Shown here one piece after another: positions 20,804 through 32,502 of a stretch of DNA of 64,000 nucleotides. Within the stretch, counting starts at the first letter, position 1. Each line of letters starts with the position of its first letter. The translations under genes and the position numbers were made by a program. The notes under the pieces were generated by a model. That model was not told the DNA's origin, searched no databases, and worked only from the letters and a program-made list of their open reading frames with translations. The DNA is from Coleophoma eucalyptorum (Eukaryota; Ascomycota; Leotiomycetes; Helotiales; Dermateaceae), in assembly GCA_026120035.1 (NCBI GenBank), contig JALRME010000001.1, positions 1,563,909 through 1,627,908 on the forward strand, written 5' to 3'.

Positions 20804-23800
20804 TCAACTCTGTTCCTCAAGATGCTTGCCAATTATGGCTGCATCGGCACCATCTCGTATCCTCGAAGTTTGTTTAGAATGAATCGGTGGCTTGATTCCC
20901 ATGGCTGATCTGCGACGAGGATTTGAAGATGGCTCTGTTCGAGCCTGCCGGGATCCAACCACATGTATAGATCCTCGACGATCCTTTTGCGGAGTCATCG
21001 GTGACATGGGAAATTGTTGTTCATCCGCCTCCCTCTTCTCTGCAGACTTCTCTGAGGTCAAATCAAAGAAATCGACTACTTCAGCAAAGTCTTCCTTGTC
21101 TCTCATTCCTCCTGAGCGGGACCTCGGGCTTGAAATTTCATTATCAGAACGATCTACGCTGGTCTTTCCCTGTAGCGGGCTTGCCAGCGCTGTAGAATCC
21201 TCTCCGTTTGACAAAAGCATTTCCACGTCATCCGGAGTACCTGGTTCTGACCTTGATATATCAAGATTAGCTTGGATCCCAGGCAGAAAGCGACTCCTCT
21301 CAACGGATTCTAAGGACGAGGATGTTGCCCGGCTAACATTTTCTCTGGCCGAAGCAGCTGGAGATACTGTAGCCTGTCGCGTGGCTCTTGTTGAGGGTGT
21401 TACCCCATCAAGTAGACTTGAAGGCTGACTTTCTGGTGTGAAGGTACTTTTAGCTCGTTGGCCTTCGAACCTCAATTGTTCACCCGGCGAAGCACTTCGT
21501 GCCGGTGACTCTGGTATTTCGGTTCTCGGATTTGCTGCTTTATTGGACATCTTAACACCATTGCTCGTATCAGCGTCCAAATAGTCATGTACGGTCCCCT
21601 GGCCAACTTTGCTAGGGTGTTGTTGATCTACCGAGCCTGGAGCTTTTTCTTTACATTGAGCAGTGTTTTGTAGCGACATGGTCAGCTTGGAACTGTCAAC
21701 CACCATTTCATCATGAGCAGGTTGCTGAGGTTGGTTCATTGAATCTTCGGCTACTAGAGCTCCAGTGGTATCTGTCTTCAACTGTTCCTGGTCGGCAAAC
21801 GACGTGACCTGCGACTTCTTTTCTAGCCTCCGTTTGGTCTTGAGCGCCCTTTTCCGTTTGACTTCGGCGCCTTGTTTTTCTTGAAGATCAAGAACGATAT
21901 CGCGAAGATGAGCGCGCATTTCTGGCCCCGTCCTCCACTGAATACTGGGATCGCGCTCACCCAGAATTACCTTCCGAATGAACGCATCGGGATCGTGTAA
22001 AAACTTCTCAATATAGTCCAGTAGGAACACTCCACAATCGTAGAAATTGGTCTGTTGAGGTAGACATTTTGCGGTCATGCCCATTTTAAAAGGTGGAAAT
22101 ACATCAATACCTTTCTTGTTCTTTATTTCAGCAACAAGATAATCTTTCAGGTTGGTACACGTAGGGGAGCGAGGGCATGCCAATGAGTCTAGTGCAATGA
22201 TTTTGGGTTCTTCTGGATTGAATTTGCGTGACGGGCCTGTGGACTTTCTCTTGCTTTTCTTTGTCGGTGTTTGCTTGAACTCCGAACTGTTCTCATGGAT
22301 CTCTTTCGCTTGCTTAGATGTAGTATTGACTAAGTCAACATCATCTTCAGGGGGTTCGACCATCTCAATATCGACTTGTCTTGGGTTGACGGGTTTAACA
22401 TCGGTATTTACGATACCTTGAGCAATATGGTCTTCGCGATCCAATGCCGATTTGGCAGTATCTCCTGGCCTGACCACAATTGCTTCAGGATTGCCGGCTT
22501 CGAGATGCATGCCAACATTTGGAGCATCCGCATCAATAGTAGACCTCGGCGTGATGAGTTTGGACGCATTGCAGATGATTACAACGTACCAATGCGTTGA
22601 TTCATTAACAGGAACAATGATGTAATCGTATGAAAACAGGTCAACCTTTGCAGTCCATCGCTGTACTGCTTCGTAGTTAATGCCGCGCTGACCAGGTTTG
22701 CCTTTGGTGAGACTAGTGTAGAAGAAAGTGTTGTGAAAGTAAATCCGCTTCGCAAGATCAGGTCGTTGTCGCGCGAGGTGATGCTCTTCCAACCAGCGGA
22801 GATAAAAGCTTATCAAATTGTCGTTGAGAAACTCGCCATCGTCTAGACGCTCAATATCTTGCATATCAACGGTTGCCTTTTTGTTGCCTTCAGGAGGATA
22901 GATAATAGAGCTGACCCAGTTCTTCTTCCAGTCTTTATTCGCCAAAGTCCACCTTTCAGGACTTGGAGATCTCTGCCTCGCTGGCGTGCGTGCTTTGGAC
23001 TCTGCATTAGTCACCCTTGTTGAAGACCGTGTGCCTGGCGGCTGAATGTTTGGTGGTTTAATGCTTGCCGATGTACCGTAAAAGACCTCGGGTTGCACCT
23101 GTAGACCTTGTTGTCCAATAGCTATGCTTGTACTGGCCGTTTTCCTCGTTGAGTGGCGTAACTCATCCAAGGAGGCTGTGAGTTCGTCCGTCCCCTCATC
23201 CTCGTTTGGTTGCAGTTTATCGATCATCCTCATTTGACGTTGCGCTTTCACACTCTCTGTTCTTTGGTTAATACTGGCGCTTTCCGATGCTGCATAGCCT
23301 CCGCCTTCGTCGTCAAGTTCATCAATATCATAACTGCTGCCTGTGCCCGCAGAAAGGCTTTTCCGTGATTGGGGTGACGAGTTTTTAAGTTGAGCCATGA
23401 ATATCCTCTCCAGCCGCGTTCTGAAGTATGAATTAGCCACAATCAATATTCTATTGCGAGGATCATACCCTTCTTCTTGCACCAGCTCCAATTTGGATTC
23501 AATTCCGGTTAAACCCCTCACAAAGCTATTGACTTGTTCTGGACTGTCCAATTGGAGACAAAGTCGTGTGCCAGCCCCTGTCCGAGATTCGCGATGTCTT
23601 TGTATACACAGTTTAGAGCTCATGGAGCCTCTCAGGATCTTCATGATCGAGCTAGTCGCAATGCGCATTAAAACTTGCTGTTTATCGTTTGTAAAGACTA
23701 ATAGATGGCTTTCATAGTCTACTTGCATTTGCCCATGACAGTCTGCATTTAAAGTGAACCACCGATTGGTTTCCGAAAACAATTGTTTCACGTTATAGAC

Positions 23801-24934
23801 TGGTGTATCTTTCTTCATCCGTGAAACTGGGGATTTGAAAGGCACTGGCTTTTTTTGGATGCTGCCATGAGCAGCGGCTAGAGCACGTTGTGCTGAAGCC
23901 TTTCCCTTCGCCGACACGGTCTGAAGCATGTCGTTAAGCTGCTCTACTTCGTTGCTCTGGGACTGGCCAATTTGTGCTTGCAATAGATCATTTGCGATAA
24001 CTTTCGAGTCCACCATTTCAATATCGCTATCGTCCTCGTGTTTGTGCAAGACTTTCTGCGTCTTGGAGATCTTTGCCCGAGTATTATGATTTGGATTTGC
24101 GGTCCGACTTGAAGTGTGGTTTGAGTATGACTCAGGACCTGAATTCGAGTCCCTAGACCCTCTCCTTTGACTCGCATCATTATTAAAGTACTTAGACTTA
24201 TGGTTTGATTGCTTCAAGTCTTCGTCGGTTCGCGTTCGAAGGCTTGGCCTCTGCTGTGCTGCAGCGGTGTTGGCGGTGCCATTATATGAGCTCTTCGATT
24301 TAATCTCTATATCAAAATTGTTCTTTGAGGTTTCCTGGACGTCCTTGTCCAGCGCAACAACCACATCATCATCATCATCCGTGCTACTGATGAGGTCGTT
24401 CTCATCGTCTAGATAGTAGCGTCCTCGGTCATAGCCGTTAAAGATTGTCGAATTTTGAGGTCGGCCACTTTTAACGGTACCCATATGCTCAACGACTTGT
24501 GCAAAATTACTCTTCTTTTGGCCTTCATTGCTTCTTCGTTTGTTTCTAGTACTCGGGAAGCTCACGGCCTCATTGACCTTCTGAAGCTCTGACGGTCTAC
24601 CGTCAAGAGTTCCAGAGCCACGGCCACTACCTGTCCCTGAAACAGAGTCTCTGCCCTGTAGATTTGGCCGTTTTTCTTTTGACCTCGGACTTGATGCGTC
24701 GAGCTCGTCCAAGTCGATTACATCGGACTCTGTGTTTCTATATCCAACCCCCCCAGTCTTCTGTCTTTTACTAGGCGGGTTTTCGAAATCGCTCGTACCA
24801 GTCAAGTTGAAGGTCTTCCTTGATTTTGCCGGAATACTTTGGGTGTGCGGGTCGTTCTTCAGTGTATTGATAGGCTTAGGTCCAGAGAGTAGATTTTTCT
24901 GGAAATTTGAGTAAGCCATAAAGTAGCAGTTCAT
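20804..24934 (-). CDS. Ulp2-type SUMO-specific cysteine protease, 1376 aa
   Basis: A single uninterrupted frame of 1376 codons; a second Met at 24919 is an equally plausible start. The N-terminal ~350 residues are disordered and charged, with a basic patch (SKRQK, 55-59). A folded domain follows (about 385-520, FSETNRWFTLNADCHGQMQ onward), perhaps PH-like. The C48 peptidase domain begins near 690 with DGEFLNDNLISFYLRWLEEHH. Catalytic residues are His about 779 (STHWYVVI), Asp about 915 (ALDSLACPRS), Gln about 960 and Cys about 966 (NFYDCGVFLLDYI). The ~135-residue insertion between His and Asp is typical of Ulp2/SENP6-7 proteases, which trim poly-SUMO chains in the nucleus. Possible SUMO-interacting motifs occur near both ends. 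Confidence 0.92.
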   Translation of the reverse strand: MNCYFMAYSNFQKNLLSGPKPINTLKNDPHTQSIPAKSRKTFNLTGTSDFENPPSKRQKTGGVGYRNTESDVIDLDELDASSPRSKEKRPNLQGRDSVSGTGSGRGSGTLDGRPSELQKVNEAVSFPSTRNKRRSNEGQKKSNFAQVVEHMGTVKSGRPQNSTIFNGYDRGRYYLDDENDLISSTDDDDDVVVALDKDVQETSKNNFDIEIKSKSSYNGTANTAAAQQRPSLRTRTDEDLKQSNHKSKYFNNDASQRRGSRDSNSGPESYSNHTSSRTANPNHNTRAKISKTQKVLHKHEDDSDIEMVDSKVIANDLLQAQIGQSQSNEVEQLNDMLQTVSAKGKASAQRALAAAHGSIQKKPVPFKSPVSRMKKDTPVYNVKQLFSETNRWFTLNADCHGQMQVDYESHLLVFTNDKQQVLMRIATSSIMKILRGSMSSKLCIQRHRESRTGAGTRLCLQLDSPEQVNSFVRGLTGIESKLELVQEEGYDPRNRILIVANSYFRTRLERIFMAQLKNSSPQSRKSLSAGTGSSYDIDELDDEGGGYAASESASINQRTESVKAQRQMRMIDKLQPNEDEGTDELTASLDELRHSTRKTASTSIAIGQQGLQVQPEVFYGTSASIKPPNIQPPGTRSSTRVTNAESKARTPARQRSPSPERWTLANKDWKKNWVSSIIYPPEGNKKATVDMQDIERLDDGEFLNDNLISFYLRWLEEHHLARQRPDLAKRIYFHNTFFYTSLTKGKPGQRGINYEAVQRWTAKVDLFSYDYIIVPVNESTHWYVVIICNASKLITPRSTIDADAPNVGMHLEAGNPEAIVVRPGDTAKSALDREDHIAQGIVNTDVKPVNPRQVDIEMVEPPEDDVDLVNTTSKQAKEIHENSSEFKQTPTKKSKRKSTGPSRKFNPEEPKIIALDSLACPRSPTCTNLKDYLVAEIKNKKGIDVFPPFKMGMTAKCLPQQTNFYDCGVFLLDYIEKFLHDPDAFIRKVILGERDPSIQWRTGPEMRAHLRDIVLDLQEKQGAEVKRKRALKTKRRLEKKSQVTSFADQEQLKTDTTGALVAEDSMNQPQQPAHDEMVVDSSKLTMSLQNTAQCKEKAPGSVDQQHPSKVGQGTVHDYLDADTSNGVKMSNKAANPRTEIPESPARSASPGEQLRFEGQRAKSTFTPESQPSSLLDGVTPSTRATRQATVSPAASARENVSRATSSSLESVERSRFLPGIQANLDISRSEPGTPDDVEMLLSNGEDSTALASPLQGKTSVDRSDNEISSPRSRSGGMRDKEDFAEVVDFFDLTSEKSAEKREADEQQFPMSPMTPQKDRRGSIHVVGSRQARTEPSSNPRRRSAMGIKPPIHSKQTSRIRDGADAAIIGKHLEEQS

Positions 24935-25149
24935 GGGACTTTAACCTACCATCTTGTTTCCCGGTATAGGGGCTGCAACTGCACAAGAATCCCGCGGACC
25001 CCTAAACAACAGGTCAGCTGCATTTCCCACTTACAAAATTGTAGAGAAGCATACCCGTAACTTGGCAAGCTGGATCCTGTGTATACCCAATACTGCGCCC
25101 CCCTATTGTCATATTCATTAGATTATACGTCGGCACTCCTTATGTGAAG

Positions 25150-26943
25150 TTATCCGTACCAAAACGTAGGTGAATCCTTCAACAGCGTCGTCTTGGTCTC
25201 GCTGCTTCCTTTCTCTTTCCGCACATTTTCGGGGTTGAACGCGTCGGTACCGTCCCTGGGAGCATGTTAGCACGAGGCAAGTAAGACGGCAGTATGGATA
25301 TATACTCAAGGGACTTGGTGTTAGAGTATAGAGGAACGGACCGTTCGATGTTGCTTTTCTTGACTCTTCTGGGTGGCTCTTCGATTTCCTAGATGTTGAA
25401 TCAGAATTAGCGAATGCGGGCCTTGCGAAAGGCTTCAACCACAGCCTCGCATATATTTTTCGATATCTGGACGCACCTGAAACTCTGCAGACCCTTGATC
25501 TGTCGGGTTCTGGACTGTGGACGAGGACGCAGCATGTGAGTGCTTTGCCATGCGAGTCTGCCCTGGTTCGCGGTCGTGTAAGTCGATCGTCTCAGGATCT
25601 GAAGTCGCCATGTCCCAGGCTGAGGTCCCCCGCGCTATTGCGCCGCTAGGACTAGAACTGGCAGATGTCGGCGACGCACGTTTCTGGAGGATCCATTGCT
25701 TGTCGCCACGTCGAGTAGATTCAATTTGACTGCTCTCGGATCCCAATTGTGCGTCGATCTGTCTATCTACTAAATTCACAATAAAAAGTCTGGGAGGGTT
25801 GCGCGGGTCGACAGAAGCAAGAACCTGGCTCTGCTTGTGATTGGCCAAAACCGCGTTCACCGAACTTCCTGCCATTTGCTGCGAGGCTTGGATTTGATAT
25901 TGAACTTCAACTTGAACTACATCTTCCTCCCCGTCACTCCCCTCCAAATCTCCTACTTTCTTTTTCTTGTTTCCTTTTTGCTTTCCGTTCTTCGCATTGC
26001 TATCTACACACATCGCCAGTCAGCCATGAACAAGTGACCTTGAACTCGTCAACTTACCCTTTGTCTGCTGCAGACAAGAAGATCCTACGTGCAGCAATGA
26101 GGTTGCTGTCTGCATCTGGGCTTGGACGACTCTTCCATGTTTCTCACCGCATTCTTCTTCCTGGGACTTCAAGTCTGGAGAACATTCACTAATTTCTTGC
26201 CGCTTTTTAGATTCAGGGGCAGGAGAGGAAAAGGAAACGTCTTTAGGTACTTTGTTACTTTCAATCTCTGCAAGTCTTGCCGATCGACGTTGTGGCTTTG
26301 ACCTTGGGATCGAGACCTCAGTCTCTTTTTGCAAGGACTTTGCAGGCTTTCTGGGTTTCCACGTATACTTCTTCCTTGCATTGCCTTGATTATTCAACTG
26401 ATTTGCATCGTTTCTCGCATGCTCGTGCGGCTCTTCATTTGTGGGGTTTCTTGTATCCTGGGGGATCTGCTCGGCGTGATTACACAAGTGTTCTTGTTCA
26501 CCAGTCTTGCTGACTTCACTACTTCCAGGCATTTCGCTGTCCATAGAAGATTCTTGTTCTGCGTCTTGAGAGTCTGGTCTTGAAGGCTCATCTCCTGATT
26601 GAGTATGTTCAATACCATCCAGACTTTGTCCATGATCTTGAGACTCATTCTTTTTGGTCATCCTTCGGGTACCCAGCGGGTCAGAGTCTGTTGCTGAATG
26701 ATATTGCAATCCTAGTATGCTTAGTCCAAATTGCTTCGCCACTGCCTTTGGTGACGGCGCTTCTATCTTTATTGATGGGATGAAGACCAAGTTCTCATCA
26801 ACATCATCGCACTTTTTGGGTGTCACTACACCAACGTCTACATCATGAGTCTCTTGCTTGAAAGATGGCTCCATCTCTTGCTCCATCTCTTGCTCCATCT
26901 TGCAGTACTGTGGCTTCAAGGACACCTTATGCCAAAATGGCAC
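25150..26943 (-). CDS. Unrecognised nuclear-looking protein, 4 exons, 533 aa
   Basis: Exons 26943-26058, 26003-25477, 25388-25306 and 25255-25150 read through in frame to 533 aa. Introns are 54, 88 and 50 nt, each with plausible branch sites. I do not recognise a family. The protein is highly charged: a Glu/Gln/Met repeat near the start (MEQEMEQEME), acidic serine-rich stretches, a basic patch KPQRRSARLAEI and a lysine-rich segment (KGNKKKKVG) suggesting nuclear location. A hydrophobic core PPRLFIVNLVDRQI in exon 2 is the best candidate for a folded or binding element. Start could be 26943 or the Met at 26898. It lies 215 bp upstream of the SUMO protease in the same orientation. The gene model is moderately sure, function unknown. 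Confidence 0.6.
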
Positions 26944-27706
26944 TGAAGCTGACTATGATATCGATACTGTGTGTCAACGCGAGAAGGTGGGATGCGTTGA
27001 AAGATACAGGTGTCGATACCGACCAGGATGAATGTATAAGGAAGTTGTAGATCTAGCCGCCTTGAGTGAATAACTCAACTGTGACCAACAAAATGATATT
27101 GCCTAAGGTGTCAGATATCTTAGTTTCGATCACGATCAAATGTTGCTCTACGCTCGGCAGAATAATAATACTTCTCTTGAAATAGTTATCAATCTTGGGG
27201 GTTTTGCTCTATCATTAGTTTGCATGAAGAAGTGAAGAGGAATCAGGCAGGCCAAGAATAGTTATTTGTAAATGGCAAGAATCCAGTATGATAAGTCTAC
27301 ACCGAGATTTTCGATATATGTCCAAGTTGATTCTAGCTAGGAACCTTGAATACCTTAAATGGATAACATAAACACCTACATTTTGAAGGCTACACATAAT
27401 GTCAAGCCGATAGGTATTTGAAGCTGAATAAGCTCATCAATGTTATCTGCAGATCCTACTTAAGGCTTTCTTGAGCTTAGTCTTACTGCTCAGAGCATTA
27501 TACATGTGTTAAATCACTTCGCCAAAAGCATAGAGACAAGTTGCATAGTCATAATATTTTAGAAGCCGGTAGCCTGTTTCATTCCATAGTAAACGTTGGC
27601 CATCTAGCTGTGATGAGAGTAGGTAGCGCCATAAACAAGCACACAACCGTTTCCGACCCCCATGCCATGAGAACATTCAAATCACAAAAAAACAAGAAAC
27701 CCCGCT
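26944..27706. other. Intergenic, promoter of 533-aa gene and RPL4 3' flank
   Basis: About 760 AT-rich bases downstream of the RPL4 stop and upstream of the unrecognised 533-aa gene, both minus strand. Only short frames; nothing supported. Confidence 0.4.
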
Positions 27707-29113
27707 CTATTCCTCAGCCAAGACCTTTGCGAAAGGAGTCTTAGCAGCACGCTCTGGCTTGCCAGCCTCCAAACCCTTAGTACCGATCTTGTCCTTGGAG
27801 TATCCAGCTGCGTATGGGTTGAGTCTGAGGAGAACTTGCTTGTTTTGCAGAGGGTTCTTCTTTTGAACACCAGCACGCTTGGTTCTTGACTCTCCCTTGG
27901 CGGCACGGATAACAGACTGGATTTCGGATGAGTTGATGAGACGTCCGATATCAGCTTGTTGAACAACGTTGGATGGGAGGAGGAAGTCCTTCTTAAGAGC
28001 AGATGGCTCAGTGGTGGATCCGTAGATGGTGTCAAGAGCCTTGAAGGCAGATGAGGTCCAGATGATGAAACGTCCGAGATGTCCACCTGGGGCAAGTTGG
28101 AGAAGGTTAAGGGCGTAAACGGAGGAGGTCTCAACACCAGCGATGTTGCGGAAAGCAAGGGACAACTCCTTTCCGTCAACCTCTGGGTCGTAGACAACCA
28201 AAGGTCCACGGCGTTGGCGGTGGCGGCGTCCACGGAGCTTTCCCTTACCAGCACGAAGCTTGCGGGATTGCTTGACCTTGTCGATATCTGAGGAAGCACC
28301 AACGGACTTCAAGAGACCGAGAGCAGCGGAGGTCTTGGCAATAGCAGCTCCAGAGAAGACCTCAGAGTTAACAACGAGAGGGACTTCTGGGACGGTGGAG
28401 ACTTGGTGTCCACGGGCCATAAGAAGAGCTGGGACGGAAGAAGCAGCCAAGGCAGAGACGGTAGCGAATCGCCTAAGAAAAATCAGTATTTTTGTACATA
28501 GCTCAACACCTCAAATTCTTACTTCTGTCCGAGGTTGATCTTCTGGTGCCACTTTCTCCAGACCTTGGTAGGAGCGAACATGCGACCAGATCTGCACATG
28601 TTACCGAAAGCAGCCTGTCCAGCACGGTGGGTTCCTCCTCCAGAGACACGGGGAATACGGGCAACAGCACGACCTGCATTGATCTTCGTTAGCCACCAGT
28701 TTCCTTCTAAACAGTCGCATCTCATGGTTCAACACTCCATGTTTCCCTCGACCATGTTTGCCATCTTCCCCTTGTTCCATTCCATATTTCATATTCCATA
28801 TAAAAATTTCGTGTACGTACCAGTACCCCAGGACTCAGCAGAGGTTTGGTGACCAGCCTTCTCGCTCACGGCATATGGTTGACGCTTGTTCTTTGCGACA
28901 CCAGTGTGGACGGTCTGAACGATATCAGGTCGGATTGGGGCGTTGAAGACCTAGAAACCCGTCAATTGCTACTCCCACTACACAGCGCAACCCAATCTTC
29001 CACACGAAAATTTGTTGCAGATTCGGATCGAGTCGTACCTTTGGGAGAGGGTGGGTCGCACCGCTGGCAGAGCCATCGGCGGACAGGATGGTGACAGTTG
29101 GTCGGGAAGCCAT
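27707..29113 (-). CDS. RPL4: 60S ribosomal protein L4 (uL4), 4 exons, 373 aa
   Basis: Exons 29113-29039, 28950-28821, 28673-28523 and 28472-27707 give 373 aa, the expected size for fungal uL4. Recognisable segments are [34 protein letters not shown], the conserved extended loop [40 protein letters not shown] and [15 protein letters not shown]. uL4 is a large-subunit protein whose long loop lines the nascent peptide exit tunnel. Introns are concentrated in the first third, including one of 147 nt, a common pattern for fungal ribosomal protein genes and consistent with strong expression. Confidence 0.97.
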
Positions 29114-32100
29114 CTCGAGGGTTTGATGACTTTTGTCGTGGGTTGTCGAAATTGTCGAAGAGGATTGTCACGATCCAAAAGTTCTCGAAGTGCAATATTG
29201 AGAATTACTTGGTGGGTGGAGTCGAATTTTAGCGAAGTGTGCCTTACTGCCCCAGGCACCAAGATTGATGTTTTTTTTTAATCACCTGACTACATACCTT
29301 TTTGCTTCTTCGTTTGCCCAATCTGGACATGACGCTGATGAGTCTTATTAGTATATCACTAGTTAACCTATCGCTCTGGCAATACATAATTGCTCGGTTT
29401 GATTTGCTTCAGGGCGTAGCGACAATTATTGGGCAGCAAATTCTTTTTGGGACTATAGACGTGTGTCTACGGTTTCTCGATCAAGGAGTCAATCAGAGGA
29501 CTCTGTTTGCTTGGATGAATGCTCAATTATTGTTTTATAGGTTTGGCACAGGCTGGCTGTTGGCTATTTTAACCACTTCGATTTGTATTGGCTTTCAATC
29601 GGATATCTAATTGATGAATAAGATAACTGAAATCTACTGGCAAGTTCATATTCATCTTCATCCTATTGGAGCTCTGGTTCAGGGAAGGATGCCGAGTTTC
29701 TCTAGTTGCATAGTATACCCCTTTACCTCAACCTTGGAGCTGTTGTGTGGAACATAAAACCATCGTACGGAATTATGTAACTCAAGACTAATTTTTCAGT
29801 TTCGGGGTCATATTTTAATTAAGGCCGGATAATGAGGCGTGCACAAGTTGTTACTATTGTCTTTCTGCTCAAGTGCGTGCTATCTCCATAGGCTGGAGGG
29901 AACATTTTAGCTATTTCTACTAAGTAGAAGTGCTCATTCGGATCGTCCAGAACGGCCTCCCGGCAGACATACATAGCACGTGTACTATACTTGGTCGAGC
30001 TAGGATATTGCATATTTTCCGTATCAGCAATCCGTCATCGCAAAGACAGAAATCAACGTGCGTTGGGATTGGCATGTTTCTGTACTTATAACCCCTTCTG
30101 ATGATATTCTTGAATGGCACTTCAGATGCATTAGAGTTTGGGAAGGAAGAGTGAGAGAAAGGGGGGGGGTTAGTTTGCTAGGTTATTGGGCCATAAACGA
30201 GCAAGTCCCAACTACAACCGATTCGGGCTTTTCCTTGATATTCAGTCGCTCTAATAAGTTCTGGATTTCCAGTTTTCGTAGAATTTAGGGTGAGATATAA
30301 TACGGAGAGATAGGTGTAAAACGATGAGGGCACCTTCCACTTCCGATTATTCATGCTGGGCTCGCTTTGGTTAACTTATCCCACGTGTTGCACTTTGTCA
30401 CGATGAAGTGTTTCACGGGTGCTATCAACAAAATATGGATCCCCAGAAGTACTCAGAGAAGTGCTCTATCGCAAAACTTTATCCACAGGTCCTGGTTGGC
30501 CCCCAAATGCAAGCTTCTAGAGTTTGGTATAGAACAACCTATTTCCATGCTTGATACTTGGTCGGGTGGGTAGCGTTCTCGGGTTCCGTTAAAGATGACT
30601 ATGGGTTCAATAAGGTCAGAGATTCACCCACACCAAGTTTTTGTAGATGTAACGAAGAGAAAGTAAGGCTCTAGAAGAAAAGGACCGTTTTATTTTCTTT
30701 AGGGAATTAGATTAACACCGAGCATTATGATGTGCCTCTGGTTGAACCATAAACCTTGCTGCTGGCCGTCCTACTCCCGTTTAAAGCTTTTTTTGGAGGT
30801 TTTTGATGCAAACTGAGATAACTACGATCTAATAGACTCTCTTTCTATGCAATATATCTGAGAGCACCCGCTTGATTTTCGAGGTGTTCAGTAGCTGGAA
30901 GAGGATATGGGACTGCTAAGCGAGCCAGCCTCCAAGAAAAAGAAGTGCGTAGCCACAGGTAGTAGCAGTTATCGGCCAACAAAATATCGGAATCTTCGAC
31001 GGAAAAATACCAATTGGTAAACTCATTATTACTAAGAAGCAAGTGACGTCTCAGTAGAAATATTCCTACAAAGGTGCATTAACTAAACCCGTAGCTTAAG
31101 TTGCTGAGGCATCTTCATGAACCCAAGGATATATTTACGGCATTAAGACAATCTAGGGCACATTAAGGTAGCAACAAGAGTCAAGAATGTGACCATGGAT
31201 TGCATTAAGCCCATGGGCTAAATTCGTAGTAGATGACAATGACCGATAACTATGGTCGGTACCTTTGATACTATCTGAGCTTGTCACTAAGCGAGGGGGG
31301 AAATAGAGCTCTAGAGCTCAAGACTTGAGCTAGCAGTTTACCAGAGCTAGGACCAGCAAACCTAGGAAAGACAGCCATTCATCAACAGGAAACCGAAAGG
31401 CCGTGACAAGCCGATTCAAGAGCTAATCGGAGAAGCAGCAACATTTGGACACACGTACCCTCTACAATTGCACGAATAGGTTACCCTTTGCGAGTCGCGT
31501 GCAACGGACGAGACTTTGCCTCAGAAGAATTTAATGCAAATTAATAGCGCATTGTCGTCATCGAACCTGTCACGTCGAAGTCGCCCTAGTGCATGTTTCC
31601 CGGGATTATTATGCCAGACCAAGCAAGAAGTTAGAACACCTGACCTGAACCACAATGAAGCCTTTGGCGGTGGTTACAGCAGCACAACCCTCCGTTTTGC
31701 AAGGCTGAACGCAGTGAACGTGACAGAGCGACGAGCCTCGGCTCAAGGAATCTCGAAAGATAAACGGGTGGCATTGGCGGAATACCGACATGGTTTTCTC
31801 GAGCAAAGTGGATTCTCAATGTTGAAGATCTTGGCAAGTGCAAGTCCACAGAGTTGGCAGTGATCACGTTCGTCCAATGCTCTCTGCTGATCAGGTTGAT
31901 TGACCATGGAAGAATGGCATAATCAAGCAAACGTCTCCCTCAATGCTCAGCATGACTTGAACGTTTGAAGAGGATGGCGTCGATACGACGAATTGGCAAA
32001 TGGTAGGGACTTGCTAGCTGAAGCAAAGCCCGCAGGCCAATCACATGCGGCAGAAAGCATTCTAGTCAGAAATGAGCGGACGCCTCGCTTGCTGTGAGCG

Positions 32101-32502
32101 AGGGTGACCAAGCCACTTTGGGAAATTTGGTCTGGCAAGCCCCTTTCCTGTAATGGAAAAATAGAGTCGTTGACAGAAGAAGAATACGTTGTTGTTCCCA
32201 TCACCTCTCCTCTGCCTCCTCCGTATCAACATCATCTTCCTTTGTGTCTTAGAATATTGGTCTTCATTGATCAGTACTCGTTTGTTCCCCCTTCTTGTCA
32301 CTCCTTTACTCGCATTGCATTCTTCGCCGATTACCATTTGTGTGACGGTTGGGTCGGTCATCTTAAGCCTTGCATTGACAGCCGCCGCGTCTCCCGCCGT
32401 AGAGTCGCGCCCAACTTTTTTTTATTGAAATACGTCTCAACATCCCCCAACGAAATCTCTCCGGAAGGCATCGAGATCAGCGTCACCAAACCGGCCAGCA
32501 TC
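29114..32502. other. Gene-poor region, 3.4 kb
   Basis: This is the space between the divergent starts of RPL4 (minus) and the elongase (plus). It is partly AT-rich (29.3-31.2 kb) and contains only short frames with no family signature. The part near 32.1-32.5 kb is likely the elongase leader: the frame stays open but has no ATG before 32503. A run of nine G lies at 30161-30169. I see no complete transposon, tRNA or other RNA. Confidence 0.4.

Noticed and set aside
29302..29610. 102-codon hydrophobic frame on the plus strand
   Set aside because: No ATG until 29329, no family resemblance, and it lies in an AT-rich gene-free stretch where hydrophobic chance frames are expected.
32104..32502. 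Upstream extension of the elongase reading frame
   Set aside because: The frame stays open but contains no ATG before 32503, and does not resemble ELO sequence.
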